From NCBI RefSeq assembly GCF_001269385.1, contig NZ_CXOO01000047.1:1-64000 (forward strand): a stretch of DNA of 64,000 bases, written 5' to 3'. Below, piece after piece: positions 1 through 6,339 of this stretch (the first letter of the stretch is position 1; every line of letters starts with the position of its first letter). The DNA comes from Limnohabitans sp. DM1. GTDB lineage: Bacteria > Pseudomonadota > Gammaproteobacteria > Burkholderiales > Burkholderiaceae_C. The translations under genes and the position numbers were made by a program. The notes beneath the pieces were generated by a model that was not told the origin of the DNA, made no database searches, and saw only the letters and a program-made list of their open reading frames with translations.

Positions 1-71
1 CGTTTTTTGATGTACTTCAGCGTCACACGCGGCTAGTTTGCCGCCCCCAAAGTTGCTAGGTTTGGGCTCAA

Positions 72-132
72 GCCAGCGCTTCGTCTTCGGCCTATTCTTT
101 GAGCGCCTGACGGTAAACGCCGGAGTCGTGAT
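72..132 (-). pseudogene. decayed 3' end of an AraC-family regulator gene
   Basis: The complement reads [10 protein letters not shown] followed by a stop, then codons resembling AEDEALA. This matches the C-terminal PGAYRQAH motif of the intact AraC-family gene at 4828-5880 and the remnant at 3655-3722. Nothing else in positions 1-218 looks coding. Too short to stand alone; support comes from the two other fragments. Confidence 0.4.
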
Positions 133-218
133 GCGTTTTTTACTTTCAAAATGCGCCAACGCTTGCTTGACGGCATGCCGGTGAAAATTTAACATTGTTG
201 CAACAAAAGGAGGGGCTT

Positions 219-473
219 ATGGAAATCGCCATCAGAACAATCGGGAACAGTAAGGGCATAGTTTTGCCCAAGGCGCTACTGACCCAAGCAGGACTAGAGG
301 AGCAGAGCACCGCCAACATCGTGGTGGAGAACGGGCAGATCATTCTGAGTAAACCCGCCAAGGCGGTGCGTGCAGGTTGGTCCGAGGCAGCCGCCGCTGT
401 GGCGGCTCAGGGCGACGATGCCCTGCTGATGGGCGAGTTCGGCAACGCAGACGATGCGGAGCTGAGCTGGTGA
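219..473 (+). CDS. mazE: MazE-type antitoxin (AbrB/SpoVT fold)
   Basis: 84-residue protein whose first 45 residues are a MazE/SpoVT-AbrB swapped-hairpin DNA-binding domain (IRTIGNSKGIVLPKALL, then an NIVVENGQIILSKP strand pair). The C-terminal half is acidic and alanine-rich, as expected for the flexible toxin-binding tail. The ATG at 219 is chosen over one at 195 because an AAGGAGG ribosome site lies just before it. The gene overlaps the next by four bases (GTGA), so antitoxin and toxin are translationally coupled. In this family the antitoxin neutralises the RNase and represses its own operon. Confidence 0.9.
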   Translation: MEIAIRTIGNSKGIVLPKALLTQAGLEEQSTANIVVENGQIILSKPAKAVRAGWSEAAAAVAAQGDDALLMGEFGNADDAELSW

Positions 474-787
474 GGCGGGGTGACATTTGGCTGGTGAATC
501 TGGACCCGACCGTGGGCAGCGAAATCCAGAAATCACGCCCTTGCGTGGTGGTGTCGCCAGCAGAGTTGAATGAGAAGCTGCGAACCGTGATCGTGGCACC
601 CATGACCTCCAAAGGCTTTGCGGCTCCGTTCCGGGTGCCGGTGACGCATGCCGGCACCAAGGGCCAGATCGTGCTGGACCAACTGCGAACCGTCGATAAG
701 GTGCGCCTGATCAAAAAGCTGGGCGCTGTACCTGCAAAGACCTTGACCGCGGTGTTGGTGACGCTGCAAGAAGTATTTGCTGAATAA
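470..787 (+). CDS. mazF: MazF/PemK-type endoribonuclease toxin
   Basis: 105-residue protein starting at a GTG that overlaps the mazE stop. It carries the PemK/MazF signature: RRGDIWLVNLDPTVGSEIQKSRP at the start (the R-G-D/W region lines the active site), VVVSPAELN, TVIVAPMTS and GQIVLDQLRTVDKVRLIKK. Length and motif order fit the family (about 110 residues). An intact toxin with an intact antitoxin suggests a working module. MazF enzymes cut mRNA at short sequences; the specificity cannot be read here. Confidence 0.9.
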   Translation: MRRGDIWLVNLDPTVGSEIQKSRPCVVVSPAELNEKLRTVIVAPMTSKGFAAPFRVPVTHAGTKGQIVLDQLRTVDKVRLIKKLGAVPAKTLTAVLVTLQEVFAE

Positions 788-825
788 GGAACCCGCATCG
801 GTGTCTGACAAACAGGCCAGCGATC

Positions 826-988
826 TATTGATCCGGCCTGTGAAGCATTCAATAATCAAAAATTTTGTAGGTCGGTGGCTTCAGCCCCGACATTGCAGGC
901 TTCGGCACAGGCTGCATGTCGGGGCTGAAGCCACCGACCTACGGAGTGACGGTACAAAAAATTCAAACTTCACGGGGCCGAATCAATA
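826..988. repeat. palindromic interspersed element, GTAG-GTCGG family, copy 1
   Basis: A 163-bp element ending in imperfect inverted repeats (TATTGATCCGGCCTGTGAAG at the left; its counterpart ends in CCGAATCAATA). Inside are two inverted REP-like arms (GTAGGTCGGTGGCTTCAGCC and its complement) around a short loop. Related copies lie at 4546, 12675, 17957, 28010 and 30895, and the ends recur at 50148. It holds no gene. Confidence 0.85.
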
Positions 989-1083
989 GACTGGGCGAGG
1001 TACCAGACGGCAACTTTACGGCGCAGGGTCAGGGGATCAGTTGTGCAAAATTGGTCTGGGCAGTCACTTCTGACTACCCATGA

Positions 1084-1410
1084 ATGAAGTTTGTCATGCC
1101 CACTGTTCCTGCCAACGTCCCCACCAGTTTGATACTTCCCGGCGAGCTCAAGCTGCAGCTTGAAGAAGATGCCAAGCAAATGGGCATGAGCCTGCACGCT
1201 TTCATGGTGAGCACACTGGCCGATGCGGCTCAGCCCAAGCGCTTGCGGCAAACATTTGCGCAAGATTCGGCGGATGCACTGGCCGTCATGAACTCCACCG
1301 GCACAGGTCATGCGCTGGACGATGTGCGTCTCTATTTTTCTGAACTGAAAGAACACCGGCTGGGGCAAAGCGCGCCGCCTGCACCTTTGCAACCGAGAAA
1401 AATGGGCTGA
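1084..1410 (+). CDS. ribbon-helix-helix (CopG-like) antitoxin candidate
   Basis: 108-residue protein. Residues 15-45 (TSLILPGELKLQLEEDAKQM, then SLHAFMVSTLADAA) look like a ribbon-helix-helix strand followed by two helices, as in CopG/ParD-type antitoxins. The rest is polar and unrecognised. The ATG at 1084 or the one at 1096 could be the start. A ParE-like fragment begins four bases after its stop, the usual antitoxin-toxin order. The role is inferred from that context, and the family match is by pattern only. Confidence 0.6.
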   Translation: MKFVMPTVPANVPTSLILPGELKLQLEEDAKQMGMSLHAFMVSTLADAAQPKRLRQTFAQDSADALAVMNSTGTGHALDDVRLYFSELKEHRLGQSAPPAPLQPRKMG

Positions 1411-1413
1411 GAT

Positions 1414-1521
1414 GTGAGCGCCGTATTTCTAAGCCCAGCGGCATTTCAGGATTTGGTCCAGTTGGAAACGTTTTTGTTTGAGTCCGAAAATCCATTGGCG
1501 CGAAGCAGGTTATCAAGATGA
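1414..1521 (+). pseudogene. truncated ParE/RelE-type toxin remnant
   Basis: A GTG directly after the upstream antitoxin opens 35 codons reading SAVFLSPAAFQDLVQLETFL and then FESENPLA before a TGA. This is the first third of a ParE-family toxin (V.LSP.A..DL..I..Y....NP.A). The remaining 60 or so residues with the catalytic or gyrase-binding surface are absent. The antitoxin upstream is intact, so this pair looks like an orphaned antitoxin with a dead toxin. Confidence 0.6.
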
Positions 1522-1624
1522 TGAAGTTTGAGGGGGTACGAAATCCAAGCGCACCCCCACCAGACCACGGAGATGTGGGCTTTTTTGGCCTCAATGTGTC
1601 TCAAAATCCGTCTTATGAACAAAG

Positions 1625-1652
1625 TTGTAAAAACGCTACTTATCCATAAAAT
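1625..1652 (+). promoter_or_regulatory. candidate sigma-70 promoter for the 1659 gene
   Basis: TTGTAA at 1625 and TAAAAT at 1647 are 16 bases apart in an AT-rich stretch, six bases before the ATG at 1659. If real, the transcript would begin at about the start codon. Confidence 0.35.
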
Positions 1653-1658
1653 GAAGAC

Positions 1659-2117
1659 ATGAACACCCTCCCCCATACGTCCGAGGCCAACTACATCACA
1701 GGGAAAGCCGCCCTAAATGTGCCGAACCCTGATGGTTCATTCGCTGATTGGCATTTTGACGAAGTGTTTTTGAGTGGGCGAGGAAAAATCCGCATTGCAG
1801 GCAAGGACACCGAGCCAACTTTTTCCATGCTTGGGAATTATGGAATCCGTGAATGCAGTGACACGCTGCGACGCTTTGGGCTTACTGTCCCTGTTAAAGA
1901 CAGGGTCTACACAGCAAACCATGTTCGAGCCATCCTCGACATGGTGCTTGCTTCAATTTCAAAGAAAAAACTCCCTGCCCACATCGTCGCCGGTGAGTTC
2001 ATTGATTCAGAGATTGAACTCGCAGAACTGAGATCAAAGGTGCAGGAACTCAAACAAAAAATATCCGATCCAATGATTCTTTCACTCTTGACACAATGGG
2101 AACAAACCAGCCTCTAG
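1659..2117 (+). CDS. unrecognised protein paired with AbiEii-like nucleotidyltransferase
   Basis: 152 residues, no family recognised. The N-terminal part is mixed beta (ITGKAALNVPNPDGSF, HFDEVFLSGRGKIRIAG). The middle reads LGNYGIRECSDTLRRFGLTV. The C-terminus (about 118-145) is a heptad-like helix, ELAELRSKVQELKQKI, probably a coiled coil. Its 3' end overlaps the start of an AbiEii-family nucleotidyltransferase gene by 22 bases, so the two were co-translated. By position it takes the place of an AbiEi antitoxin, but it lacks the recognisable AbiEi winged helix. The antitoxin role is inference only. Confidence 0.7.
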   Translation: MNTLPHTSEANYITGKAALNVPNPDGSFADWHFDEVFLSGRGKIRIAGKDTEPTFSMLGNYGIRECSDTLRRFGLTVPVKDRVYTANHVRAILDMVLASISKKKLPAHIVAGEFIDSEIELAELRSKVQELKQKISDPMILSLLTQWEQTSL

Positions 2118-2749
2118 CCTTCAATGAAGAACGGCAACTCCATGTAGACATCATGCGAGCCATCGCCCGTGAACTTCACGATATCCCCATGGTGCTCAAG
2201 AACGACACTGCACTTTTGATTTGGTAGGGGCTTGATCGGTTTTCGGAAGATCTTGACTTTGATGCGCCCAAAAAATTCAACATTGCAGGGCGAGTTGAAA
2301 AAATCCTCTCGCAAAAAACCAAAGGGCACGGCATCCGCACCGTGAAAGACACGGACACGGTGCAACGGCTCAAAGCCCATTACACGGGCCTCACCAGTGA
2401 CCGACTGTTGAAAATCGAGACCTCTTTCCGAACGCCACCCTCCGAAGAACAAACAACTGTCATTGATGGCATCCGCACCTACTCAGTGGGAACACTCATT
2501 GCACAAAAGATCAACGCCCTCGAACACAGAACCGCAGCCCGCGACTTGTACGACATAGCGTATTTGATACGCCAATACGCCGAGAAGTTTTCCAACGAAT
2601 CCATCCAAAAACTTGGGGAGTTGATGGCGGATGTGGACGCTGTAGAGCAGCGGTTTCAAGAAGCATTTGAAGAAGACGAAATTCTTGATGCTTCACGCCT
2701 CATGGAAATCATTTTCCAAATCACCGAGTTCGTAAATCACCAGCCATGA
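2096..2749 (+). pseudogene. AbiEii/AbiGii-type nucleotidyltransferase toxin with in-frame TAG
   Basis: From the ATG at 2096 the frame reads RQLHVDIMRAIARELHD, then NDTALLIW, a TAG at 2225-2227, and on to GLDRFSEDLDFD without a frame change. The AbiEii signature is G(G/D)TAL.L.YG..RFSEDLDF, so the stop falls exactly at the conserved Tyr, consistent with one base change from TAT or TAC. Downstream the frame stays open to 2749 and keeps GTLIAQKINALEHRTAARDLYDIAYLI, typical of the family. Either a recent null mutation or a sequencing error. The enzyme would transfer nucleotides to an RNA target. Confidence 0.8.
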
Positions 2750-3142
2750 AAATTGGCTATGCCCGTGTCTCGACCGAAGACCAAACCACAGACCCGCAAA
2801 TAGACGCACTTCGTGGCCGTGGCTGCGAGACCATCTACCAAGAACACCGAAGCGGAAAAAATACCGACCGCCCCGAGCTGGAGAGTTGCCTCCAAGCCCT
2901 TCGAACGGGCGAAACCTTGCCGATCTGGTGCGTATCGTGAACGACCTGAAAGCCCGAGACGTGGCATTTGCCTCACTCACAGACAGCATCGACACCACCA
3001 TGACTGAAAGCCGCCCAAGCCAGAGGCAAATCAAGTGGGCGGCCGCCCAAACTCTCAGGCAAAGAACTTGCCATGGCCAAGGCACTCATGGCGGACAAAT
3101 CCAACCCTGTTGCAGAAATAGCCAAACGCTTTGGACGGGGTG
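2746..3142 (+). pseudogene. serine resolvase/invertase, frameshifted and deleted
   Basis: Begins KIGYARVSTEDQ with the conserved catalytic-serine motif, then QIDALRGRGCETIYQE and GKNTDRPELESCL. The frame then changes near 2915: LADLVRIVNDLKARDVAFAS continues in a second frame, and GRPPKLSGKELAMAKALMAD plus NPVAEIAKRFG (the C-terminal helix-turn-helix) returns to the first frame. Much of the core between residues 90 and 130 is deleted. Starts overlap the preceding stop (ATGA). Resolvases of this kind usually travel with plasmids or transposons, supporting mobile origin for the flanking modules. Confidence 0.8.
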
Positions 3143-3246
3143 AGGTACTCGACAGCCACTTCTCGGGGCTGGGTCTGGGGCGTAGTGGCCAGCATGTCAC
3201 TGACTTCTTCGAGCGAGGGCATTGCTTCGGCCAGTTATCGCCGCTC
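3139..3246 (-). pseudogene. internal fragment of an AraC-family gene with an in-frame deletion
   Basis: The complement reads MPSLEEVSDMLATTPQT and then VAVEYLT. The intact gene at 4828-5880 has MPSLEAISDMLATTPQT, about 22 residues, then VAVEYLTQTDLP. The fragment therefore lacks the recognition-helix part of the first helix-turn-helix. It abuts the resolvase remnant. Confidence 0.75.
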
Positions 3247-3263
3247 TGCCAGTCATCCCGTCA

Positions 3264-3623
3264 TTAGAAGTCAAGAAAATCGAACAGCGAGAAATCGATA
3301 TCCGGAAACTCCAACCATGAAAGATCGAGGTCGAACCAGGAGCTGTCTGTCACATTGCTCACGCTCGAAAGCATGTCACTTTTCATGGAAACATAGTCGC
3401 AACTCTCACCAACTGATCGGTGGTATTCGTCGAAATCTTTGTGTGAATTAAATGCGGCGAAAGACCAACAGACGAAGTCGACATCAACTTTATTGCGTTG
3501 ATTGGCCGCCTTAACTTCCTCAATGGTGTAGTACTGCTTCTTGCCATAGTTCTGCAGAAGATCGCTTCCGACCATCCGGACTTGTTGGCGTCTATCGGGA
3601 GGTGAGATTGCACATGCTGGCAT
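3264..3623 (-). CDS. unknown protein with acidic aromatic tail (DUF6559-like, tentative)
   Basis: Up to 119 residues. The core reads YGKKQYYTIEEVKAANQRN, DVDFVCWSFAAFNSHKDFDEYH and GESCDYVSMKSDMLSSVSNV, compact and well conserved in appearance. The last 25 residues are rich in Asp, Phe and Leu (DLDLSWLEF, DIDFSLFDF). The start is unsure: the ATG at 3623 has no ribosome site, and an ATG at 3575 (MVGSDLLQ) is an equally good choice. It lies between two AraC-gene remnants in the toxin-antitoxin strip. I recall similar proteins as DUF6559 but am not certain. Confidence 0.6.
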   Translation of the reverse strand: MPACAISPPDRRQQVRMVGSDLLQNYGKKQYYTIEEVKAANQRNKVDVDFVCWSFAAFNSHKDFDEYHRSVGESCDYVSMKSDMLSSVSNVTDSSWFDLDLSWLEFPDIDFSLFDFLDF

Positions 3624-3654
3624 AAAACAAACTTGGAATATGTTGAGTTGAATC

Positions 3655-3722
3655 AGCCAGCGCTTTGTCCTCAGCAGGTGCGTTGTGTGCCTGACGGTAG
3701 GCGCCGGGTTTGAGATGGGGTG
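3655..3722 (-). pseudogene. C-terminal fragment of an AraC-family gene
   Basis: The complement reads KPGAYRQAHNAPAEDKALAD, matching the C-terminal TPGAYRQAHNEPA of the intact AraC-family gene at 4828. It is open to the left into the preceding hypothetical gene's upstream region and has no body. Positions 3624-3746 hold nothing else. Confidence 0.6.
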
Positions 3723-3746
3723 TGTCCTGAGTTTTCTGCAAACTGT

Positions 3747-4097
3747 CTAATGGCAAGAAACTGCCTTCACCAACTTGTAGAGGTCTGGCAAATCGTAGCG
3801 AATCGTTTTCCAGACCATTTCAAAATCCACTTTGTCATAGCCGTGTGATAAACGATTGCGCATGGCGTACATGACCTGCCAAGGGATTTCTGCATTTGCT
3901 GCTGCAAATGCAGCATCTACGCGTTGTATGTTGTTGGCCGCCTCGCCAATGACCTCAATGTTTCGAATCACCGCATCCTGAATCAGTTCACTGCTCAGAA
4001 ATCCAATTTCGTCAACGTCCGCTGTGTGGCGCTCAATACGTTCCATCGCAGCCAGAATGTGGCCCAAGTAATCAGGCACGCGCAATGTTTTGTTCAT
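3747..4097 (-). CDS. hepT: HepT-type HEPN ribonuclease toxin (DUF86)
   Basis: 116 residues, all-helical HEPN fold. The catalytic R-x4-6-H motif is present as RNRLSHGYD near residue 84; the final Tyr is the residue modified by MntA in characterised pairs. Upstream helices read LGHILAAMERIERHT and LIQDAVIRNIEVIGEAANNI, typical of DUF86. It starts within the last codon of the mntA gene (ATGA overlap), the usual coupling of antitoxin then toxin. Intact, so likely functional. Confidence 0.88.
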   Translation of the reverse strand: MNKTLRVPDYLGHILAAMERIERHTADVDEIGFLSSELIQDAVIRNIEVIGEAANNIQRVDAAFAAANAEIPWQVMYAMRNRLSHGYDKVDFEMVWKTIRYDLPDLYKLVKAVSCH

Positions 4098-4384
4098 ACC
4101 GGTACAGCCTCGGCCAACACAAAATTGCGGAACTTGTCAGGTAATGCATTGGGGGTCAACACATCCACTGACACGCCCAAGAGCTTTTCTAACTCAACTT
4201 GAATCTTGGCCACATCCATGAATGTTGTGGTGGGTGTTGGGTCAATCAAAATGTCCAAGTCACTGCCTTCATGGTCATCACCATGCAGCACAGAGCCAAA
4301 CACACGGGCATTGCAGGCACGATGACGCTCAACCACAGTGCGAATAGCCACACGGTTTGTTTGCAGGGCAAGAGATGGCTTCAT
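4094..4384 (-). CDS. mntA: MntA-type minimal nucleotidyltransferase antitoxin
   Basis: 96 residues. The polymerase-beta-like nucleotidyltransferase motif GS-x10-D-x-D is present: RVFGSVLHGDDHEGSDLDIL near residues 29-47. A third acidic residue follows in VSVDVLTP. In studied HepT-MntA pairs this protein adds AMP to the toxin's tyrosine and so inactivates it. It is upstream of, and overlaps, hepT. An AT-rich stretch before the start could hold the promoter. Confidence 0.88.
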   Translation of the reverse strand: MKPSLALQTNRVAIRTVVERHRACNARVFGSVLHGDDHEGSDLDILIDPTPTTTFMDVAKIQVELEKLLGVSVDVLTPNALPDKFRNFVLAEAVPV

Positions 4385-4545
4385 GAGTGTTTTCCCACAT
4401 TGAAATCCGATTGATTCTTAACTGGTGGTTCACGCTTGCAACGCAACGCCAAAATCTGAATTGTGAAGCAAGATACAGAAGTCTTGCGGGTCGCGGCGGC
4501 TTCGGCATCGACTTGAGACCGGTCCAAAACGAACTTCGTCGAAAC

Positions 4546-4712
4546 TATTGATTCGGCCCTGTGAAGTTTTCAATGCGCAAAGCTGTTGTAGGTCGGCGGT
4601 CGATGACCCCGACATGGGCCTGTGCCTAAACCAATAACGTCGGACTCTGCGAGTGCCGACCTACGAGAAAACATGTCTCACGCATTTCATACTTCAGCGT
4701 GCCGGATCAATA
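4546..4712. repeat. palindromic interspersed element, GTAG-GTCGG family, copy 2
   Basis: 167 bp. Left end TATTGATTCGGCCCTGTGAA, right end (complement) TATTGATCCGGCACGCTGAA. Two inverted arms inside: GTAGGTCGGCGGTCGATGAC and its partner GTCGGACTCTGCGAGTGCC with GACCTAC. This is the best-preserved full-length copy in the window. The rest of the 4385-4756 gap shows no gene I recognise. Confidence 0.9.
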
Positions 4713-4756
4713 ATGCCCCGACTTGCAAAACTGCATGCAGCCACCGGGATGGCTCT

Positions 4757-4832
4757 TGTAGGAGCCCACCCTGTGGGCGATGGTTTTCAAGGGCGTGTGC
4801 CACGCTCATCGCCCACGGGGTGGGCTCCTACA
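4757..4832. repeat. REP-type palindrome, GTGGGAGC family
   Basis: TGTAGGAGCCCACCCTGTGG pairs with CCACGGGGTGGGCTCCTACA across about 35 bases. Its right edge supplies the TAG stop codon of the AraC-family gene (complement of CTA at 4828-4830). Confidence 0.85.
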
Positions 4833-5880
4833 TGTCCATGGACACGTCAGCAGGTTCGTTGTGCGCCTGCCGATACGCCCCTGGCGTCAGACCCGTCCAG
4901 CCTTTGAAGGCGCGGTGGAAGGTGCTGGCTTCTGAAAAGCCCACGCGGGCGGCCACTTCGAGCAGTGGTAAGTCGGTCTGGGTGAGGTATTCGACGGCCA
5001 CGTCGCGGCGCAGGGCGTCTTTGATCATTTGGTAGCCCTGGCCTTCGCGCTGCAGGCGGCGGCGCAGGGTCTGGGGCGTGGTGGCCAGCATGTCGCTGAT
5101 GGCTTCGAGCGAGGGCATTTCTTCGGCCAGGTAGCGGCGCAGCATGCGGCGGATGCGCTCGGTCAGGCTGGCCTGGTCGCGGTATTTGACCAGCAGGCAG
5201 GCCGGGGCCTGGTGCAAAAACGCTTCCACGCTTTCGGTGTTTTGCACCACGGGCAGGTCGAGCCATTTGGCGTCAAAGCGGTAGCCCCATTCGCCCGCCA
5301 TCAGGTGGATGGGCGCCTGGAACAGTTTGGACGCATCACTGCGGCGGGCCACGTCGCGGTCTTGGTAGACGACTTCATCCACCGGGATGCGCCGCGCCGC
5401 CAGCCAGCACATGACGCCGTAGCTGAGGAACATGAAGACCCGCACGGCGTAGGCCTGGCGATCATTCAGGGTGTGGCGCGGGCTCATGCGCAGATAAGCC
5501 ACGCCGTCGCTGACCACCAGGCGCGGCACAAAGTCGGGCAGCAGCGCGTGGTAGTAACGCAGCCCGGCGCGCACGGCCTCACCCAGTTTGCGGTGGCCCA
5601 CCAGCATGCGGCAGGCCATGGCGAAAGAGCCCAGGGGCAGCGCGGTGGTGCTCAGGCCCCAAAACTCGTCGCGGTGGTGGCGCACCAGCGCCGTCATCAG
5701 GCGGGCAAACTGGGTTTGGGTGACGCGCGCCAGCTTGGATTCGAGCAGCGCAGGCAGGATGCCCGCTCGGCGCAGCACGGCGGCACGCTGGTCTTCGTCC
5801 TCGATGGCCATGAGCATCTGCACCACCTGATAAACCGCAATGGTGTGTTGAATGGGCGTGGCGTTGGGGGAGCGGGTCAT
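4828..5880 (-). CDS. AraC-family transcriptional regulator
   Basis: 350 residues. The N-terminal two thirds is the arabinose-binding-like domain seen in OruR/ArgR-type AraC proteins (GSFAMACRMLVGHRKLGEA, LRYYHALLPDF). The C-terminal 100 residues carry two helix-turn-helices: MPSLEAISDMLATTPQTLRR and LLEVAARVGFSEASTFHRAF, then GLTPGAYRQ. The ATG at 5880 begins MTRSPNATP. It lies downstream of, and on the same strand as, the acyl-CoA ligase/CoA-transferase pair, separated by a repeat array. It may regulate those genes, but the sequence does not prove it. Three decayed pieces of a near relative lie at 72, 3139 and 3655. Confidence 0.92.
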   Translation of the reverse strand: MTRSPNATPIQHTIAVYQVVQMLMAIEDEDQRAAVLRRAGILPALLESKLARVTQTQFARLMTALVRHHRDEFWGLSTTALPLGSFAMACRMLVGHRKLGEAVRAGLRYYHALLPDFVPRLVVSDGVAYLRMSPRHTLNDRQAYAVRVFMFLSYGVMCWLAARRIPVDEVVYQDRDVARRSDASKLFQAPIHLMAGEWGYRFDAKWLDLPVVQNTESVEAFLHQAPACLLVKYRDQASLTERIRRMLRRYLAEEMPSLEAISDMLATTPQTLRRRLQREGQGYQMIKDALRRDVAVEYLTQTDLPLLEVAARVGFSEASTFHRAFKGWTGLTPGAYRQAHNEPADVSMDM

Positions 5881-5894
5881 TGGCAGAAAACGAC

Positions 5895-5911
5895 GCACGC
5901 ATGCTGCGTGC
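5895..5911. promoter_or_regulatory. inverted repeat before the AraC-family start
   Basis: GCACGCA-TGC-TGCGTGC, 14 bases ahead of the start codon. Could be an operator or a leader hairpin. No partner copy was found. Confidence 0.35.
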
Positions 5912-5929
5912 GGGCAAGGCCTCTGGATT

Positions 5930-6267
5930 TGTGGGAGCCAGCCCTGCTGGCGATTGCAGCGCTTTTGGTCCGCAGGCCATCGCTTGCAGGGCAAGCTCCT
6001 ACAGGGGCAAACCCTACAGTTCTGGGCACGGTTGGCCAATTGTTTGGCCCTGCTTTGCTTTTGTGGGAGCCAGCCCTACTGGCGATTGAGGCGCTTGTGG
6101 TCCGCAGGCCATCGCTTGCAGGGCAAGCTCCTACAGGGGCAAACCCTGCAGATATGGGAACGGTTGGCTGATTGTTTTGCCCTGCTTTGCTTTTGTAGGA
6201 GCCAGCCCTACTGGCGATTGCAGCGCTTGTTGTCCACGGGCCATCGCCCACGGGGTGGGCTCCTACG
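5930..6267. repeat. tandem array of three REP palindromes (about 132-bp unit)
   Basis: Palindromes at 5930-6003, 6062-6133 and 6194-6267 each run from TGTGGGAGC or TGTAGGAGC to GCTCCTAC. The roughly 58-bp spacers (GGGGCAAACCCT, then TTGGCC or TTGGCT, then CCCTGCTTTGCTT) are repeated as well, so the unit that duplicated is longer than the palindrome. This fills most of the 5881-6339 gap. Confidence 0.9.
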
Positions 6268-6339
6268 AAGGCAAACCCATTCGCAACGAGGGGCAGGACA
6301 ACAGGTTCAAACATCATGGGTGGGGTCGGAGGAAGGTCT

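Noticed and set aside
3131..3451. Plus-strand frame of about 106 codons across the AraC remnant
   Set aside because: It is antisense to the readable AraC fragment and to the hypothetical gene at 3264, and has no ribosome site.
4622..5035. Coding frames starting inside the palindromic elements, as also at 12766
   Set aside because: The starts lie in the repeat arms, and the products match only other copies of the repeat. At 12766 the real start is 12901.
5930..6267. CRISPR array
   Set aside because: Units are palindromes of about 75 bp, and the spacers are repeats of each other. No cas gene is present.
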